A DNA stretch of 64,000 nt, taken from contig NW_008806275.1 in the NCBI RefSeq assembly GCF_000400465.1, positions 62,001 to 126,000 on the forward strand, in the 5' to 3' direction. Each line of letters opens with the position of its first letter. The first letter of the stretch is position 1. The stretch is from Wallemia ichthyophaga EXF-994 (taxonomy: Eukaryota; Basidiomycota; Wallemiomycetes; Wallemiales; Wallemiaceae). The notes under the pieces are model-generated. The model did no database searches. It was not told the DNA's origin and saw nothing but the letters and a program-made list of their open reading frames with translations. Positions 1-9,745 of this stretch are shown here, piece after piece. The translations under genes were made by a program, and so were the position numbers.

Positions 1-251
1 GGTATTTCAAGCTTCGGCATTGGCTTCCTTGATGGCTTCTTCGGAGGTAAGAATGCCATCTTTGTGATTTGTTGATTTCTTTTCGTGCTCGAGCTCTTGG
101 CTGTCGATGGGTGAGGCGGGTGCACACACTCACCACGCACACCGGCCAAGATGGCCGCAGTGTGACTTTTAATCAGTCTCGTGAACCCAACATATATCTT
201 CTAGAACACATTGCGCGTAAGATGTACACCACCGAGGGAATTACAAGTTAA
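1..251 (+). CDS. 3' end of an unidentified gene (partial)
   Basis: A tentative C-terminal fragment of 48 residues. Bases 1-46 read open on the plus strand and end at a near-perfect donor (TCGGAG/GTAAGA). An acceptor at 149-150 restores the frame, and 151-251 continues to a TAA stop. The last part is polar and ends in YTTEGITS. An AT-rich gap (252-327) follows, as expected between two convergent 3' ends, because the next gene lies on the minus strand. I do not recognise the protein. The minus strand of 7-120 is also open and could encode a charged C-terminus ending EEAIKEANAEA, so even the strand is uncertain. Confidence 0.33.
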
Positions 252-327
252 TTATAAATGCTGTTAGTAAATGTTACAAGAATGTTTTGATATTTGTTTG
301 TTGTATTTGCTGCATTCGCAAGATATC

Positions 328-770
328 TCAGTACCTCCTCGTGGACTGCGCGTGTGCATAGCTAACGCGTATTCTTCTACCGTCCTATGATTGAGATTAG
401 AGTGCTCTCAGCTACTCACAAGGAAATACTCACCAACTCAACCTCATTCATACTCTCAAGCGCACTGAGCGCCTCCTTGTCGTTTGCGTATGTCACAAAG
501 CCAAATCCTCTGGATCGGCCAGTAGATCTGTCTTTCATTACGACGTAGTCCTGTATTTGACCAAATGGACTGAATGCCTGGTCTTAGCGTAAGTACGGTG
601 GGTACGGTGAGTACGCTAACGACGCTAACGACGATGACGTCTTATTTCACCCACTTGCACAAGCCCTTCATCGCCCGTGTTCCAGCTGAGATTTGCTGAT
701 ATCCGCTGTCAGCCTACATGCTATTCTTCACGCTTTACTGACAAATGTAGATTTTTGAGTTTTCGGACAT
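328..770 (-). CDS. Small single-RRM RNA-binding protein
   Basis: Four exons on the minus strand: 770-743, 695-655, 577-434 and 384-328, joining in phase to 89 residues. The product is essentially one RNA recognition motif. It has an RNP2-like KIYISNL near residue 6, an RNP1 RGFGFVTY near residue 51 and a final strand GRRIRV, then a short tail ending STRRY. Such proteins bind single-stranded RNA, often as nuclear or stress-related factors. No glycine-rich tail is present, so it is shorter than typical plant or animal glycine-rich RRM proteins. The first intron uses a GTCAGT donor, seen again in the CYSTM gene at 58.5 kb. The next gene on the same strand ends 161 bp upstream. Confidence 0.85.
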
Positions 771-931
771 CGTGGGGAAAGTCTAAGGAAGTCTAACGGA
801 TGAAATTAAGTCATTATCATATACAATTGCTCTATTCTTATTCTATGGCTTGTCGATAGGTTGTTGAAGTTTTTGAGGTTGTTAACGTTGTTTGTTTGCT
901 TGTTTTGTTTGTTGCTAATCAATTGCGCCGT

Positions 932-2145
932 CTATGCTTTGTCTATCCGATTGAGAAAATCTTTGACCAATTCATAAGTATAGAAAGATACTCCAATACT
1001 CGGCGCCACTGCATTTGTCAATTTATACACTCGAATCGTTTATCACTGTGACCCACCTAGATTTTATTAGCAGATGTAGGAAGATTTTCAGCTCATCTCA
1101 AACACACACCTTTCATCCAATTGGCAACTATACCTCTATATAAGCCCTTGACACTGTTTTTGAGAGTAATTAGGCATGCTTTATCGCAAAATACCCCACT
1201 CACCCCTCTGATTTGACAATATGTCTCACAGCATCGATCGATCCGTCGTATTTGAGTCCGAATATACCATTAACTTGCATCTTCCGTCTGAGGACGTCGC
1301 AGGGGTATCTGAAGAAGAAAGACGAGTGAGCATGTCTATGCGCAAGCTCACACCCTAACCCACGTGATTGTCTGAGATATCGTTCCAGAAACGGCGCCAA
1401 TAAGTAGCGTCATACAGCGATTACTTTCTACAGGCACATAAGGCTTGAGTGCTTCGTATATAGCGAATGAGCAGCCGACATAAGGAGCGATACCGGCACA
1501 TGACACCACTGAGCCACGATAGAGTGCTCTAATACCACCCTCTTCATAGTAGACCTTCTTTCCCATGCCCAAAATGCCTAATTGAGCATCACGGCGCGAT
1601 GATTCGAGACCGAGACTGGCAGTTGCGATCGATAGTCTCGAGCGGACGAGATCTAGTGGGTATGTAGCAGTAACTGATGCACAGCCTGCTATTGCACCTG
1701 CTGATAATCTCTCTAGATTACTCAGATGTGCGTCTTTCCTCCCGCCGCCGAGAAAGACCTTGACAACCTCGTATGTAGAGAATTGTATTCCTGAGTAGGG
1801 GAATATGCGCAGACAGTTGAGATAGTTGCCGCGGTAGAAGCCTTTGAAACCTTCTTCTGTGTACATCTTCAAAAGTGAGGGCCAGAATCGAGTGTACTCT
1901 GAATTCGACTGGACTTGTTGAAGTATCTTGAGCCTCTCCATTGGACTAACAGCTGTGCGGGAAGCTGCACCACTGATTCCACCTGCTAGCAACCACTCCA
2001 TGATCTTCCTCGACTGGAGATGCGTAGGGGTTGTCGTTGTGGTTTTGCTGGTGTTGTTGAGATTACTACTATTACTGCCACTATTTCCACCATTCAAATT
2101 ACCACTCTGTTCCCCGCTTTCCCCGCGTAGATCACTATAAGCCAT
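932..2145 (-). CDS. Mitochondrial carrier (SLC25) protein, nucleotide/CoA type
   Basis: Four exons (2145-1364, 1308-1204, 1153-1110, 1008-932) give 335 residues. Three tandem carrier repeats are visible, with signature motifs PMERLK (repeat 1), PLDLVR (repeat 2) and PCDVLRRK (repeat 3), the last split from repeat 2 by an intron. The family exchanges metabolites across the inner mitochondrial membrane through six helices. The sequence style (GGISGAASRTAVSPMERLK) resembles the ATP-Mg/Pi, CoA and APS/PAPS carrier branch; the exact substrate cannot be read from motifs. A Ser/Asn/Thr-rich N-terminal extension of about 45 residues precedes repeat 1. I chose the ATG at 2145 because the longer frame begins with TTG. 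DAP3 ends 87 bp upstream. Confidence 0.9.
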
Positions 2146-2232
2146 TCTCAATGATTGAACTAAAGATAGCAGATATATACCGAAAGAGCAACGAAATGTT
2201 TAAATTTTCAAATACAGTCTATGTTAATCACT

Positions 2233-3636
2233 TTATAGCATATTCCTCAAACTCGTTGTGAAAGCCTTTGGTGAGCCACCTGCCTCGGTAAACTTGGAAA
2301 GGAGCAATTCATCCGACATTGGATATGACAAGCCGAGAGTCTTGCCGAGAGATTCGAACACACCGACGGCTTCGGCGAAGGAGAGCTTGTTCATTTCTAC
2401 CAATTTGAGACCTTGGGAGTTATTGAGATGGTTTACGTTCCATTTGTGAAATGGATTAACTGGCTTCTGAGGCTGCAATCCAAGTTGAGCGAGGAGTAAA
2501 GGTGGTATCTGCATGCTTGTAGGAGTGCTGGAGGTTGCTGCGACTATAGCACCCTTGCTGAACTGCTGTCTACCACTAATCAATTCGAGAAGTTTTGCGG
2601 TTACGGATAGTTGGTAGGGTTGAAGCTTGTTGAAATGCTGGTCTCTGTATAAGGTGGGTTGATAGAGTGCTTGGAGTGAGTCAATGGCAAGGAGTGTTGG
2701 GTAGGTGGACTGCTTGTTGAGTTCTGCGAAGACACCTTCAAAAACTTCAACAGCGCTTTGTTCAGATTTTGATGGATGCATGCAGAGATTGTATAGACTG
2801 TCATCCTTTTTCACTTGAGCGTAATCCTGTGAGATTTTAACATTTACGAGCTTGTCCTTATTTGATTCAGCGAATGATCTGAGCAAAGAAGCTGAGAGTG
2901 CTGGCTGTGACCAGATAGAGTTGCTTTGAGAAGGAGGCAGATAGTCATAGCTGCTGTCGACCAAGTGTTGAGAGTTTGGTATGTAAATGACCAGATAACC
3001 CGATTGCTGGGCGTAGACGACAGACTGGAGGAGAGAGATGGATCTGCCGCTGCCAGCGTCACCGTGAAGAACGAGTCTGGTGTCTTTGCTGGGGCTATTG
3101 GCAGCCTTGTCCAGATAGTCGATAGATTTCAGTGTAGAAGCGCGAATAACGGCGTGTGGTTGTGTTTGAGCGTCGAACTCTCTAGCCAGGGTAGGTGGGA
3201 TACCCGTGTGCTTGATAAAGCTTAGATCGTTCTTTGTAAATTTCAAGGGAGAACCGAGTGAAGATTGAGTGAGGCGTTCTGGGAGGAAATCTGACATGAA
3301 TGAGAGGTCTGGCTGAGGACCCTGAAGCTTCTCGTAGCGGGCTGTATTGGTGTGTGTCTGTGCTGTTGTCAGCTGAGTATATATGAGATTCGAGGAAACA
3401 CACCTCAGTCTTCATTTTACCGCCGCCTTTATTCTTCTTAGTAAAGCTGTTAGACGCCTTTCTTGGGGCTAAAAGATGTAAGAGAGATGATCTAGCTGCA
3501 GTGCACTCCACTTACGCTGTGCCTTCTGGCCCTTCTTTGGTGGGAGATGTATTGAAGGCGTGCTGGTGAATTGCCTAACGCCTGTGAAGAGAGTATTCCT
3601 GGCTGATCTCTGTGCCATATGCGCCATCTGTGCCAT
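2233..3636 (-). CDS. DAP3: Mitochondrial small ribosomal subunit protein mS29 (DAP3)
   Basis: Three exons (3636-3516, 3468-3421, 3341-2233) give 425 residues. The start MAQMAHMAQRSARNTLF is a basic, hydroxylated mitochondrial presequence. A P-loop region follows (LHGDAGSGRSISLL), then a Walker B-like LLAIDS segment (TLLAIDSLQALY). mS29/Rsm23 is a GTP-binding protein of the head of the mitochondrial small ribosomal subunit. Here the usual P-loop lysine is arginine (GSGRS, codon 3043-3045), which may weaken nucleotide binding. Donor GTAAAA at 3420 was chosen because it is the only nearby one that restores the frame. It is divergent from ARPC1, with 129 bp between the starts. Confidence 0.88.
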
Positions 3637-3765
3637 TGTACTTTATATCTTCTATTTCCGAGATGGTGGTCGTAATCGGTCAAGGAGATGGACGCATCTT
3701 GTTCACAAACTACCAACACCAAATTCTAAATTCAAATCCCGAGTCGACTGATAGTCCTCATTGCA
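3637..3765. promoter_or_regulatory. Divergent DAP3 / ARPC1 promoter gap
   Basis: A 129-bp interval between two opposite ATG codons must hold both 5' UTRs and both core promoters. It contains short A/T runs but no convincing TATA box that I can assign. Confidence 0.5.
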
Positions 3766-4959
3766 ATGTCCAAGCCTGAAGTTCTCCCAATTAATTTCTC
3801 TGTCCCCGTTTCCGCGTACTCGTTCAACGCTGACAGATCAAAACTCGCTGTCTCCCCAAACAGCAACGTTCTCCAGATCTACGACAAGTCCCCCGCTGGC
3901 TGGTCTCTCTCGGCCGAGCTCAAGGAACACGACAAGCTCATCACTTCCATCGACTGGGCTCCACACTCCAACAGAATCGTCAGCTGTGCTCAAGACCGCA
4001 ACGCTTACGTTTGGTCTCTCCACGCCAATCAATGGAAGCCTACTCTCGTACTCCTGCGTATAAACAGAGCTGCCACTTACGTCAGGTGGTCTCCCTTGGA
4101 GAATAAGTTCGCTGTCGCTTCAGGTGCACGCGCGATCGCCGTATGCTCATTCGACGCTGAATCTGATTGGTGGGTAGCCAAGCACATAAAGAAACCTCTT
4201 CGCTCTACCGTGTTGTCCATCGACTGGCACCCAAACAACGTCCTCTTGGTTGCCGGTTCTGCTGATGCCAAAGCCCGGGTATTCTCAGCCTACATCAAGG
4301 ACGTCGACTCAAAGCCATCACCCAGTGTGTGGGGTGAGCGTCTTCCTTTCAACACTATCTGCGGCGAGTACTCCTCTCCTGCTGGTGGTTGGGTGCACAG
4401 TGTAGCCTTCTCTCCCTCCGGCAATGCCATTGCATTTGCCAGCCACGATTCCAATCTTAGCATTATATACCCCACAGGCGTCGACAATCCGCCTTCTGTG
4501 TTCAACGTCCGCTTGACTTCGCTGCCCCACGCTTCACTCACTTTCCTCACCGAGGACAGCATTGTCGGGGCTGGATACGATTGTCAGCCTATGCTCTACC
4601 AACTCGTCAACAACAACAGCTGGCAATTTGTCAAATCTCTCGACGACGCAACGGGCGCAGCTAACCAACCTAAAGCTGGTGTATCCGGTAGACTGAACAA
4701 CACCGCCTTTAACGCTTTCAAGGCGGCAGATAGCATGGGCGCTACTGCTGGCATGACTGGCGTTGGCACGGGTGATACCGTCCTCACAACCGTTCACCAA
4801 AACACTATCACCGCCGTTAACCCTTTCGCAGGTGCTCCCGGTCACCTCACTCACGTATCCACCGCTGGTATTGACGGGAAGATCGTCATTTGGGATATTA
4901 ACTCTGGCGGCGCTGGTGTAGCTGGTCTTGTTAAGGAAACCTCCCAAATGGGTTTGTGA
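3766..4959 (+). CDS. ARC40: Arp2/3 complex subunit 1 (ARPC1, WD40 protein)
   Basis: One uninterrupted exon of 397 residues. WD40 repeats begin near residue 10 and the family signature is clear: LKEHDKLITSIDWAP, RIVSCAQDRNAYVW, ATYVRWSPLENKFAVASG, STVLSIDWHPNN and GWVHSVAFSPSGNAIAFASH. ARPC1 is the beta-propeller subunit of the Arp2/3 complex, which nucleates branched actin at endocytic patches. The length fits the family (about 370-390), with a slightly long insert near residues 300-345 (Ala/Gly-rich) before the last repeat. The absence of introns is unusual in this window, where nearly all genes of this size are split. Third-position C bias suggests good expression. Confidence 0.95.
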   Translation: MSKPEVLPINFSVPVSAYSFNADRSKLAVSPNSNVLQIYDKSPAGWSLSAELKEHDKLITSIDWAPHSNRIVSCAQDRNAYVWSLHANQWKPTLVLLRINRAATYVRWSPLENKFAVASGARAIAVCSFDAESDWWVAKHIKKPLRSTVLSIDWHPNNVLLVAGSADAKARVFSAYIKDVDSKPSPSVWGERLPFNTICGEYSSPAGGWVHSVAFSPSGNAIAFASHDSNLSIIYPTGVDNPPSVFNVRLTSLPHASLTFLTEDSIVGAGYDCQPMLYQLVNNNSWQFVKSLDDATGAANQPKAGVSGRLNNTAFNAFKAADSMGATAGMTGVGTGDTVLTTVHQNTITAVNPFAGAPGHLTHVSTAGIDGKIVIWDINSGGAGVAGLVKETSQMGL

Positions 4960-5078
4960 GGTCGGCTAGATGATAAATGAATGTTGATATTTTCTTTACA
5001 TTTGTTGATTAGCTGATTACTTTGTCTATATCCCACAATACAGTGTTACATCGGGGGTGTTAATATGAGGTCTTACCC

Positions 5079-6218
5079 TCAGTTGCGCTCTATGGTATCA
5101 CACTCGTTGGCCTTTCGCTGAATTTCTCCACGTGGGTCAATTAAAAGTGCGCATATATAGAAGGATACTCACGACGGAGCGTTTGGAGGTAAAAGACTCG
5201 TTGTCGATGCTCTCATCTCCTTCTTGTCGCTTAGGTGGACTAAACGAGTGTTTGTCGTCCGAGTAGCGAGGCAGGGGTGTTTCTGAACGCGACCCGAGCG
5301 GCTCTTTGCGCGACTTATAGCGATCGTAGATCTTTTCCAGTCCGCTAAGGAATATTTTACTTTTGCTGAATGTGCCACCGCCCTGGGTACTATTCGAGCT
5401 ACTCTTGGCATTCGTGCCATCTTCGCCGCCGCGTGGACCGACGAAAGACCAGCTTGTCTGATCACGCATTTCGCGGGAGACTTTGCGTGACTTGCTGCAT
5501 TTGGCTGTAAGTTGAGCAATCCAGCTGAAAGGGGGTGGGAGGACGCTACACCAAGCGTCAATCGAGCACATGCTGCGCGCCTCCTTGACCTTAGTCCCGA
5601 AAAGCCCGAGGAGGAGGTTGATGCAGGCGACTATAGCGAGTGCATAGAGACCAACAAGCGCACTCTTGCGCGTCTGCCTTTGTGAAAGGCCGGTGAACAC
5701 CACACTCACCTCCCACAACGCGGCGAAAAGGAGACCATACTCACTCCCAATGAGGGGAATATGCGTGGAGAAGGCACTGTTGTACACCTCACTCAATGCG
5801 AGAATCCAGCATTGGGTGAAGAGGCAGAGGTGGGTGAGGAGACTCCAGACGGGTCCCATGAAGTGGGTGGGTATGTCTGTGCCGTCCGAGTAGCCGTTCG
5901 TACCGTCGATCCCACTCACCCAGGTATCTACATGCTTCGACTGCACAATTGTTTCAATTAGCTGCGTCACGGCGACCAGCACCAGCACACCTATCGTGAG
6001 CAGTCTGAGCATATTGAGCGCAATTCTGATTGGTCCTTCAAGAAGCATTTCCTGGCTCGGTATCTGTTGTATTCTATCTGATGAGTGCAAGTGTGCGTGT
6101 GTGCGTGTTTTAGACGAGCCAGCGTCTGGAATAACTTAGCAGATGATTAGCGTTGGTGGCAGACTAACGAGGAATTACGCGTCAGCTTTACCGCCTTTCT
6201 CTCCTCAAAAACCCCCAT
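5079..6218 (-). CDS. Fungal tetraspan membrane protein with long polar tail (DUF7598-like)
   Basis: Three exons (6218-6179, 6134-5173, 5117-5079) give 346 residues. About four membrane segments are seen: LLTIGVLVLVAVTQLI, WSLLTHLCLFTQCWILAL, YGLLFAALWEVSVVFTGL and ALVGLYALAIVACINLLLGL. After them comes a basic, Ser-rich cytoplasmic tail of about 150 residues. The spacing and the LSEV plus CINLLLGL pattern recall a fungal-only uncharacterised tetraspan family (DUF7598), a resemblance from memory only. The first exon supplies MGVFEERKAVKLT through donor GTAATT at 6178. The gene is convergent with ARPC1 (119 bp). Its function is unknown. Confidence 0.75.
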
Positions 6219-6502
6219 TGTTTGGAGAACAATGAATTTTACGCAGGAACACAGGTACCACTGTACGCAAAGGTGTGTATATTTAAACGTCTGGAATCAG
6301 CCTGGAGAGGTTTTGGAGGGGTTGCTCGGGTGTATTGACTCGGTGTTGAGTGTCTCGCTTTTCGGCGCTTCTGCTAGGCACCAGTTTGCAGCGAGCCAGC
6401 CGAGCAAAGAGGACGGGACTATGCGGATAAATTTCTGCAACTATCAGGGCATACACGCAGCTACACAGCTATACAACTCATAGATAGAATAGTGCACCGA
6501 CG

Positions 6503-6978
6503 TCATCCCCTTCCTCTCGACAGCCATCTACTTGATTTTGAAATACAGAAAATGCTGAGGATAGGTGCACTCAGAAGCAGCGCAAGATTGTAAGCATATT
6601 CAAACTCAGTTGGTACAAGTCCCCTGAGCATACGATTCACACGATTCAGATACTCCACGAGCAAAGACAAGTTCAGCGCACCGATCGTAGAGTCGTTGAA
6701 AGGTGAGTGGCGCAGGAACACGCTAGTACTCGACGCAAACTCGCAACACGTCAGGCGGAACAGCACTCGAGGAGCCTACACCCGGAATAGCCCCACATGA
6801 AAATGCACAGGACGCGCGAGAGGCCAAGGAAGACACCCCAGCTGGACCCACTCTCGCCGACGTCGAGCATCTTTCTCCAGAAGACCTCGGTGGCGGTGAA
6901 GTGGGTGAGAGAGCTCTGGGAGATAAGGGCCAGCAGAAGGATAAATAGGGGTGAGAGCGAGAATGTTGCACAAGTCAA
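6503..6978 (-). CDS. Small uncertain membrane protein gene
   Basis: Two open segments on the minus strand join in frame if an intron of 59 nt (6781-6723, GTGTAG...TACTAG, internal CTGAC) is removed: 6978-6782 and 6722-6503. The product is about 139 codons, with a hydrophobic stretch (LFILLLALI), another around WGVFLGLSRVLCIFMWGY and a third near LALLLSAPILSIFCI. No ATG opens the first segment: the only in-frame ATG is at 6870, which would give 102 residues, and a TGA sits just before 6978. A missed upstream exon or a pseudogene is possible. It lies between two minus-strand genes, only about 58 bp below the cytochrome b5 reductase stop. I do not recognise a family. Confidence 0.4.
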
Positions 6979-7035
6979 TTTGCATGTATTTAAAGGATTT
7001 CAAGCTATCACAAGCTATAGTAAGCTAGCACAATT

Positions 7036-7935
7036 CTAGAACTTGAACACCTTCTCTATTGGCACACCAAGCTGTGCAAGTGCACCGCTGATCTCTCCTT
7101 GCGAACCATCCTGTGCTTTGTTGCCCGAGATAGCCTCCATCTGCGGAGGTGGTCCACACACGAATATCTGATAAGCACGTCAGCCACGCTACTCAGGATA
7201 CTCAGGCTACCCAATCTACACTCACTTTGTAATTGTCAGTGTCCTTGATTTGATCTGCTATCAGATCCTTGTTGATAAAGCCATGCAAGCCATCCCAGCT
7301 GCCATCTGGCTGATCGACCGTGTACACAACTCTGAAGCGCTTCGCATGCTTCTTTTCCATCTCGTTAAACTCCTCACGCAGGAGAATATCCCCAGGCGTT
7401 TTATTACCGTAAAGGAGCGTGAAACATGTCTTGTCGTGTGCGTCATCTAACGAGTGAAGGAGTTGCTGATAGAGTGGAGTTATACCTGCGAGTGGAATAT
7501 GAGTTTGAGGATATGCTCTGCTCTTCACCCACCTGAGCCACCACCAATCAAGATAACCCTATCCCAAGTATTTGGCTCATACTGGATTTTTGTTATTTGT
7601 TTGCCTATGTCGACGTGATCACCAGGCTGCAATGAGTGGAGGTGGGGCGTCATCTTGCCATCCTCATAACGCTTGATGGTGAATTCAATCTCTCCGCGCC
7701 TGTCAACCTCGCTCGTCGGCGTGTAGGGACGCATGATTGGATTCTTCATCCCTGGCTTGTGCCACCTCATCATGGTAATCGCATTGACGTTGAGACCGCA
7801 GTAGCTGTCTGGAGATGACAGAGCAAAGGTGAAACGCTTGACGTCGTGGTTTACTTGTTGGGTGCGGATAAGACGGTGTGGCTGGAATCCATCGGCTTTG
7901 AGACCATTCGCTGGCTGTGGAGATTTGTAGACCAT
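7036..7935 (-). CDS. NADH-cytochrome b5 reductase
   Basis: Three exons (7935-7533, 7485-7226, 7167-7036) give 264 residues. Diagnostic motifs are RPYTPTS (FAD binding), GGGSGITP (pyridine-nucleotide fold, split by intron 1), FVCGPPPQM and the classic C-terminus EKVFKF. The enzyme passes electrons from NADH through FAD to cytochrome b5 for sterol, fatty-acid and other redox reactions at the ER or outer mitochondrial membrane. No N-terminal membrane anchor is present in this model, and the ATG is directly preceded by an acceptor-like CAACAG. An upstream exon carrying the anchor may therefore be missing, or this is a soluble form. Length without the anchor fits the catalytic module. Confidence 0.9.
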
Positions 7936-8419
7936 CTGTTGTACTCGAGTAAATCTAATCGTGGTGGATTGAGTTCAAGGAGAATGACTGCCCGAGAAAT
8001 CACACTTGTTCAAAATTGAGCGTATTGAGAGATGAGTAGGTGCATGTTATGCACTGAGCCTCATTGAGTATATCAGTGTACTCATCTCTGCAATTTTGGA
8101 TGAAAATCCCAGCCACTATCAATTGTGGGCATTCGGGCCCTCTTAATTAAGCACGACAAACACGATTAAGAAGAAGAGGAAGAAACGGCACACAAGATTA
8201 GCGCAGAGTACTAGATTAAATTGTTATCAGTACAGCCAGCGCATTTATAGTCACATCGATTTGCCACCAGCAACCAGCCACTAGTCACCAGCCACCGGCA
8301 TAGCGATAATGTTCTCAATCCAAGCTGCATCTGCAGCTTTACTTTAAGTGGTTATCTATCACGGTTATTGTCCTCACTTTGAATTTATTTGAAATATTCA
8401 AAGTTAGGAACTCTTTAAA
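7936..8419. other. Intergenic region upstream of reductase and cyclin genes
   Basis: A 484-bp divergent gap. It contains the nested palindrome annotated at 8011-8098 and a cluster of CCAGC/CCAGCCAC words at about 8260-8300 (CACCAGCAACCAGCCACTAG is one stretch). A/T-rich sequence lies nearer the cyclin start. No gene is supported on either strand, though a small upstream exon for the reductase cannot be excluded. Confidence 0.6.
8011..8098. repeat. Nested imperfect inverted repeat (88 bp)
   Basis: CAAAATTG at 8011-8018 pairs with CAATTTTG at 8091-8098. AGAGATGAGTA at 8028-8038 pairs with TACTCATCTCT at 8079-8089. CACTGA at 8052-8057 pairs with TCAGTG at 8073-8078, directly continuing the right arm. 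The left arm holds an extra 13 nt that is itself palindromic (GTGCAT at 8040-8045, ATGCAC at 8049-8054). The loop contains CTCATTGAG. Transcribed or extruded, it would form a bulged stem with a side hairpin. Confidence 0.8.
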
Positions 8420-9543
8420 ATGACAGAAATCTGGCATTATCAGAATTCGAGCCACAATTCAAACTACAATTCACCAGCCTCAACGTCCTCTTCAGTTCAC
8501 TCCAACCACTCCAACCACTCGTCCCAGTACAACACCTCTCCAACCTCCTACGATAACAACTCGTCGAATGAGTACCTCCCCAGACTACAATCCCTCTCTT
8601 TGGATGCTCCCAAAGCTCCAGTCGCACAGCCACTTCCCACTCCACCAACCGCCTCTTCCGCTAGAGGCACTAAACGTTGCAGATCATCCTCATATGCCTC
8701 GGACAGCTCACAGGGCAGCTTCTCGGCTAGCCCCTCTGACGATCTAGTTGCTCGTGAAAGGAAATCTTTTGCTGACGGTCTCATTGGTAAGTTTTTATTA
8801 CCATTCGAGGTCAGTGTTGATTTAGTCATTTCATTCTAGACACCGCCGTATTCACCGTTGAAGCTATATGGAAATGTCCCTTACCTGAAGATCCTAGTCC
8901 TAGATCCATCGAAGATTCTCAACTGCCTTTGAAGTGCTTTATTAGGGAGACCCTGCGCAGATCCAAGACATCGTCGCATATCCTCCAAGTTGCACTCTTT
9001 TACTTGTTCAAAATTAGAGATAAAGTGAAATGCAGACGAGCCGAAGCTGCTCAGATGTTGTGCGGCAACCAGGTTGAAACATGCGAAGACAGTCTCCTCT
9101 GCGGGAGGAGAACGTTCCTCTCAGCACTGATCCTATCAAACAAGTATCTCTCGGAACGGAATTACAGCAATCGTGCGTGGTCGAAAATGTCAGGTTTGAC
9201 TGCAAACGAGATAAGCTCGAATGAGAGAGCTTTCTTGATACTGATAAGCTACGATTTGAACGTGTCTGAGTCGACATGGAGACGTTGGGTGGCGTTTCTC
9301 GGTACGTTGGTGGACAAGCAAGCCAAGTTACCACAGACATCCCAATCAGAAGACGTTGATGATGAGAGAAGCTGCAAACGCACTTGTCTGCAGACTTCGC
9401 CGTCCGGTTCGAATACTGCCACACCGAAGCCATCGTCAACTAGACTGAATGAGCAGGTTTCACAGGGCGTGGAATCATATAGTAGCAAGGTCAGTTGGGA
9501 GGGTGTTAAAGCAGCTTCAGCCTCGAGTACAGCAGCAGTATAG
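8420..9543 (+). CDS. Pho85-type (PCL-like) cyclin
   Basis: Two exons (8420-8786, 8840-9543) give 356 residues. An N-terminal Ser/Asn-rich low-complexity part (about 115 residues) precedes the cyclin box. The box has the typical order IRETLRRSKTS, LQVALFYLFKIR, GRRTFLSALILSNKYL, YSNRAWSKMSGL and NEISSNERAFLILISYDL. These match the Pcl subfamily, which activates the kinase Pho85 in phosphate, amino-acid or cell-cycle control. The C-terminal 90 residues are polar and poorly conserved. Closest by style to Pcl5/Clg1-like cyclins, but the subgroup is inference. A 484-bp upstream gap, large for this window, suggests regulation. Confidence 0.85.
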
Positions 9544-9745
9544 ATTCTTTTCATTGGGTTTTATCTATTTTATCTCAACTTCACATTATCTAGCCGGGTT
9601 AATAGTGAGTACTATGTGCAGCTTATTTTCTATGTCTATCACAAATAATGTTGTAAAAACGAAATTTATTTCAATTTAGATTTTCATTTTAGCAGCCACA
9701 CACTAAAGTCACTCCAACTTGTACTATCGCGAGGTGACGCGTGAA

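Noticed and set aside
1-120. Minus-strand coding end (EEAIKEANAEA)
   Set aside because: Also open, but upstream continuation toward 330 meets stops and AT-rich sequence; the plus-strand model with a perfect donor is somewhat better. Kept only as an alternative.
4534-4947. Minus-strand frame of 137 codons
   Set aside because: Antisense shadow of the ARPC1 WD40 repeats.
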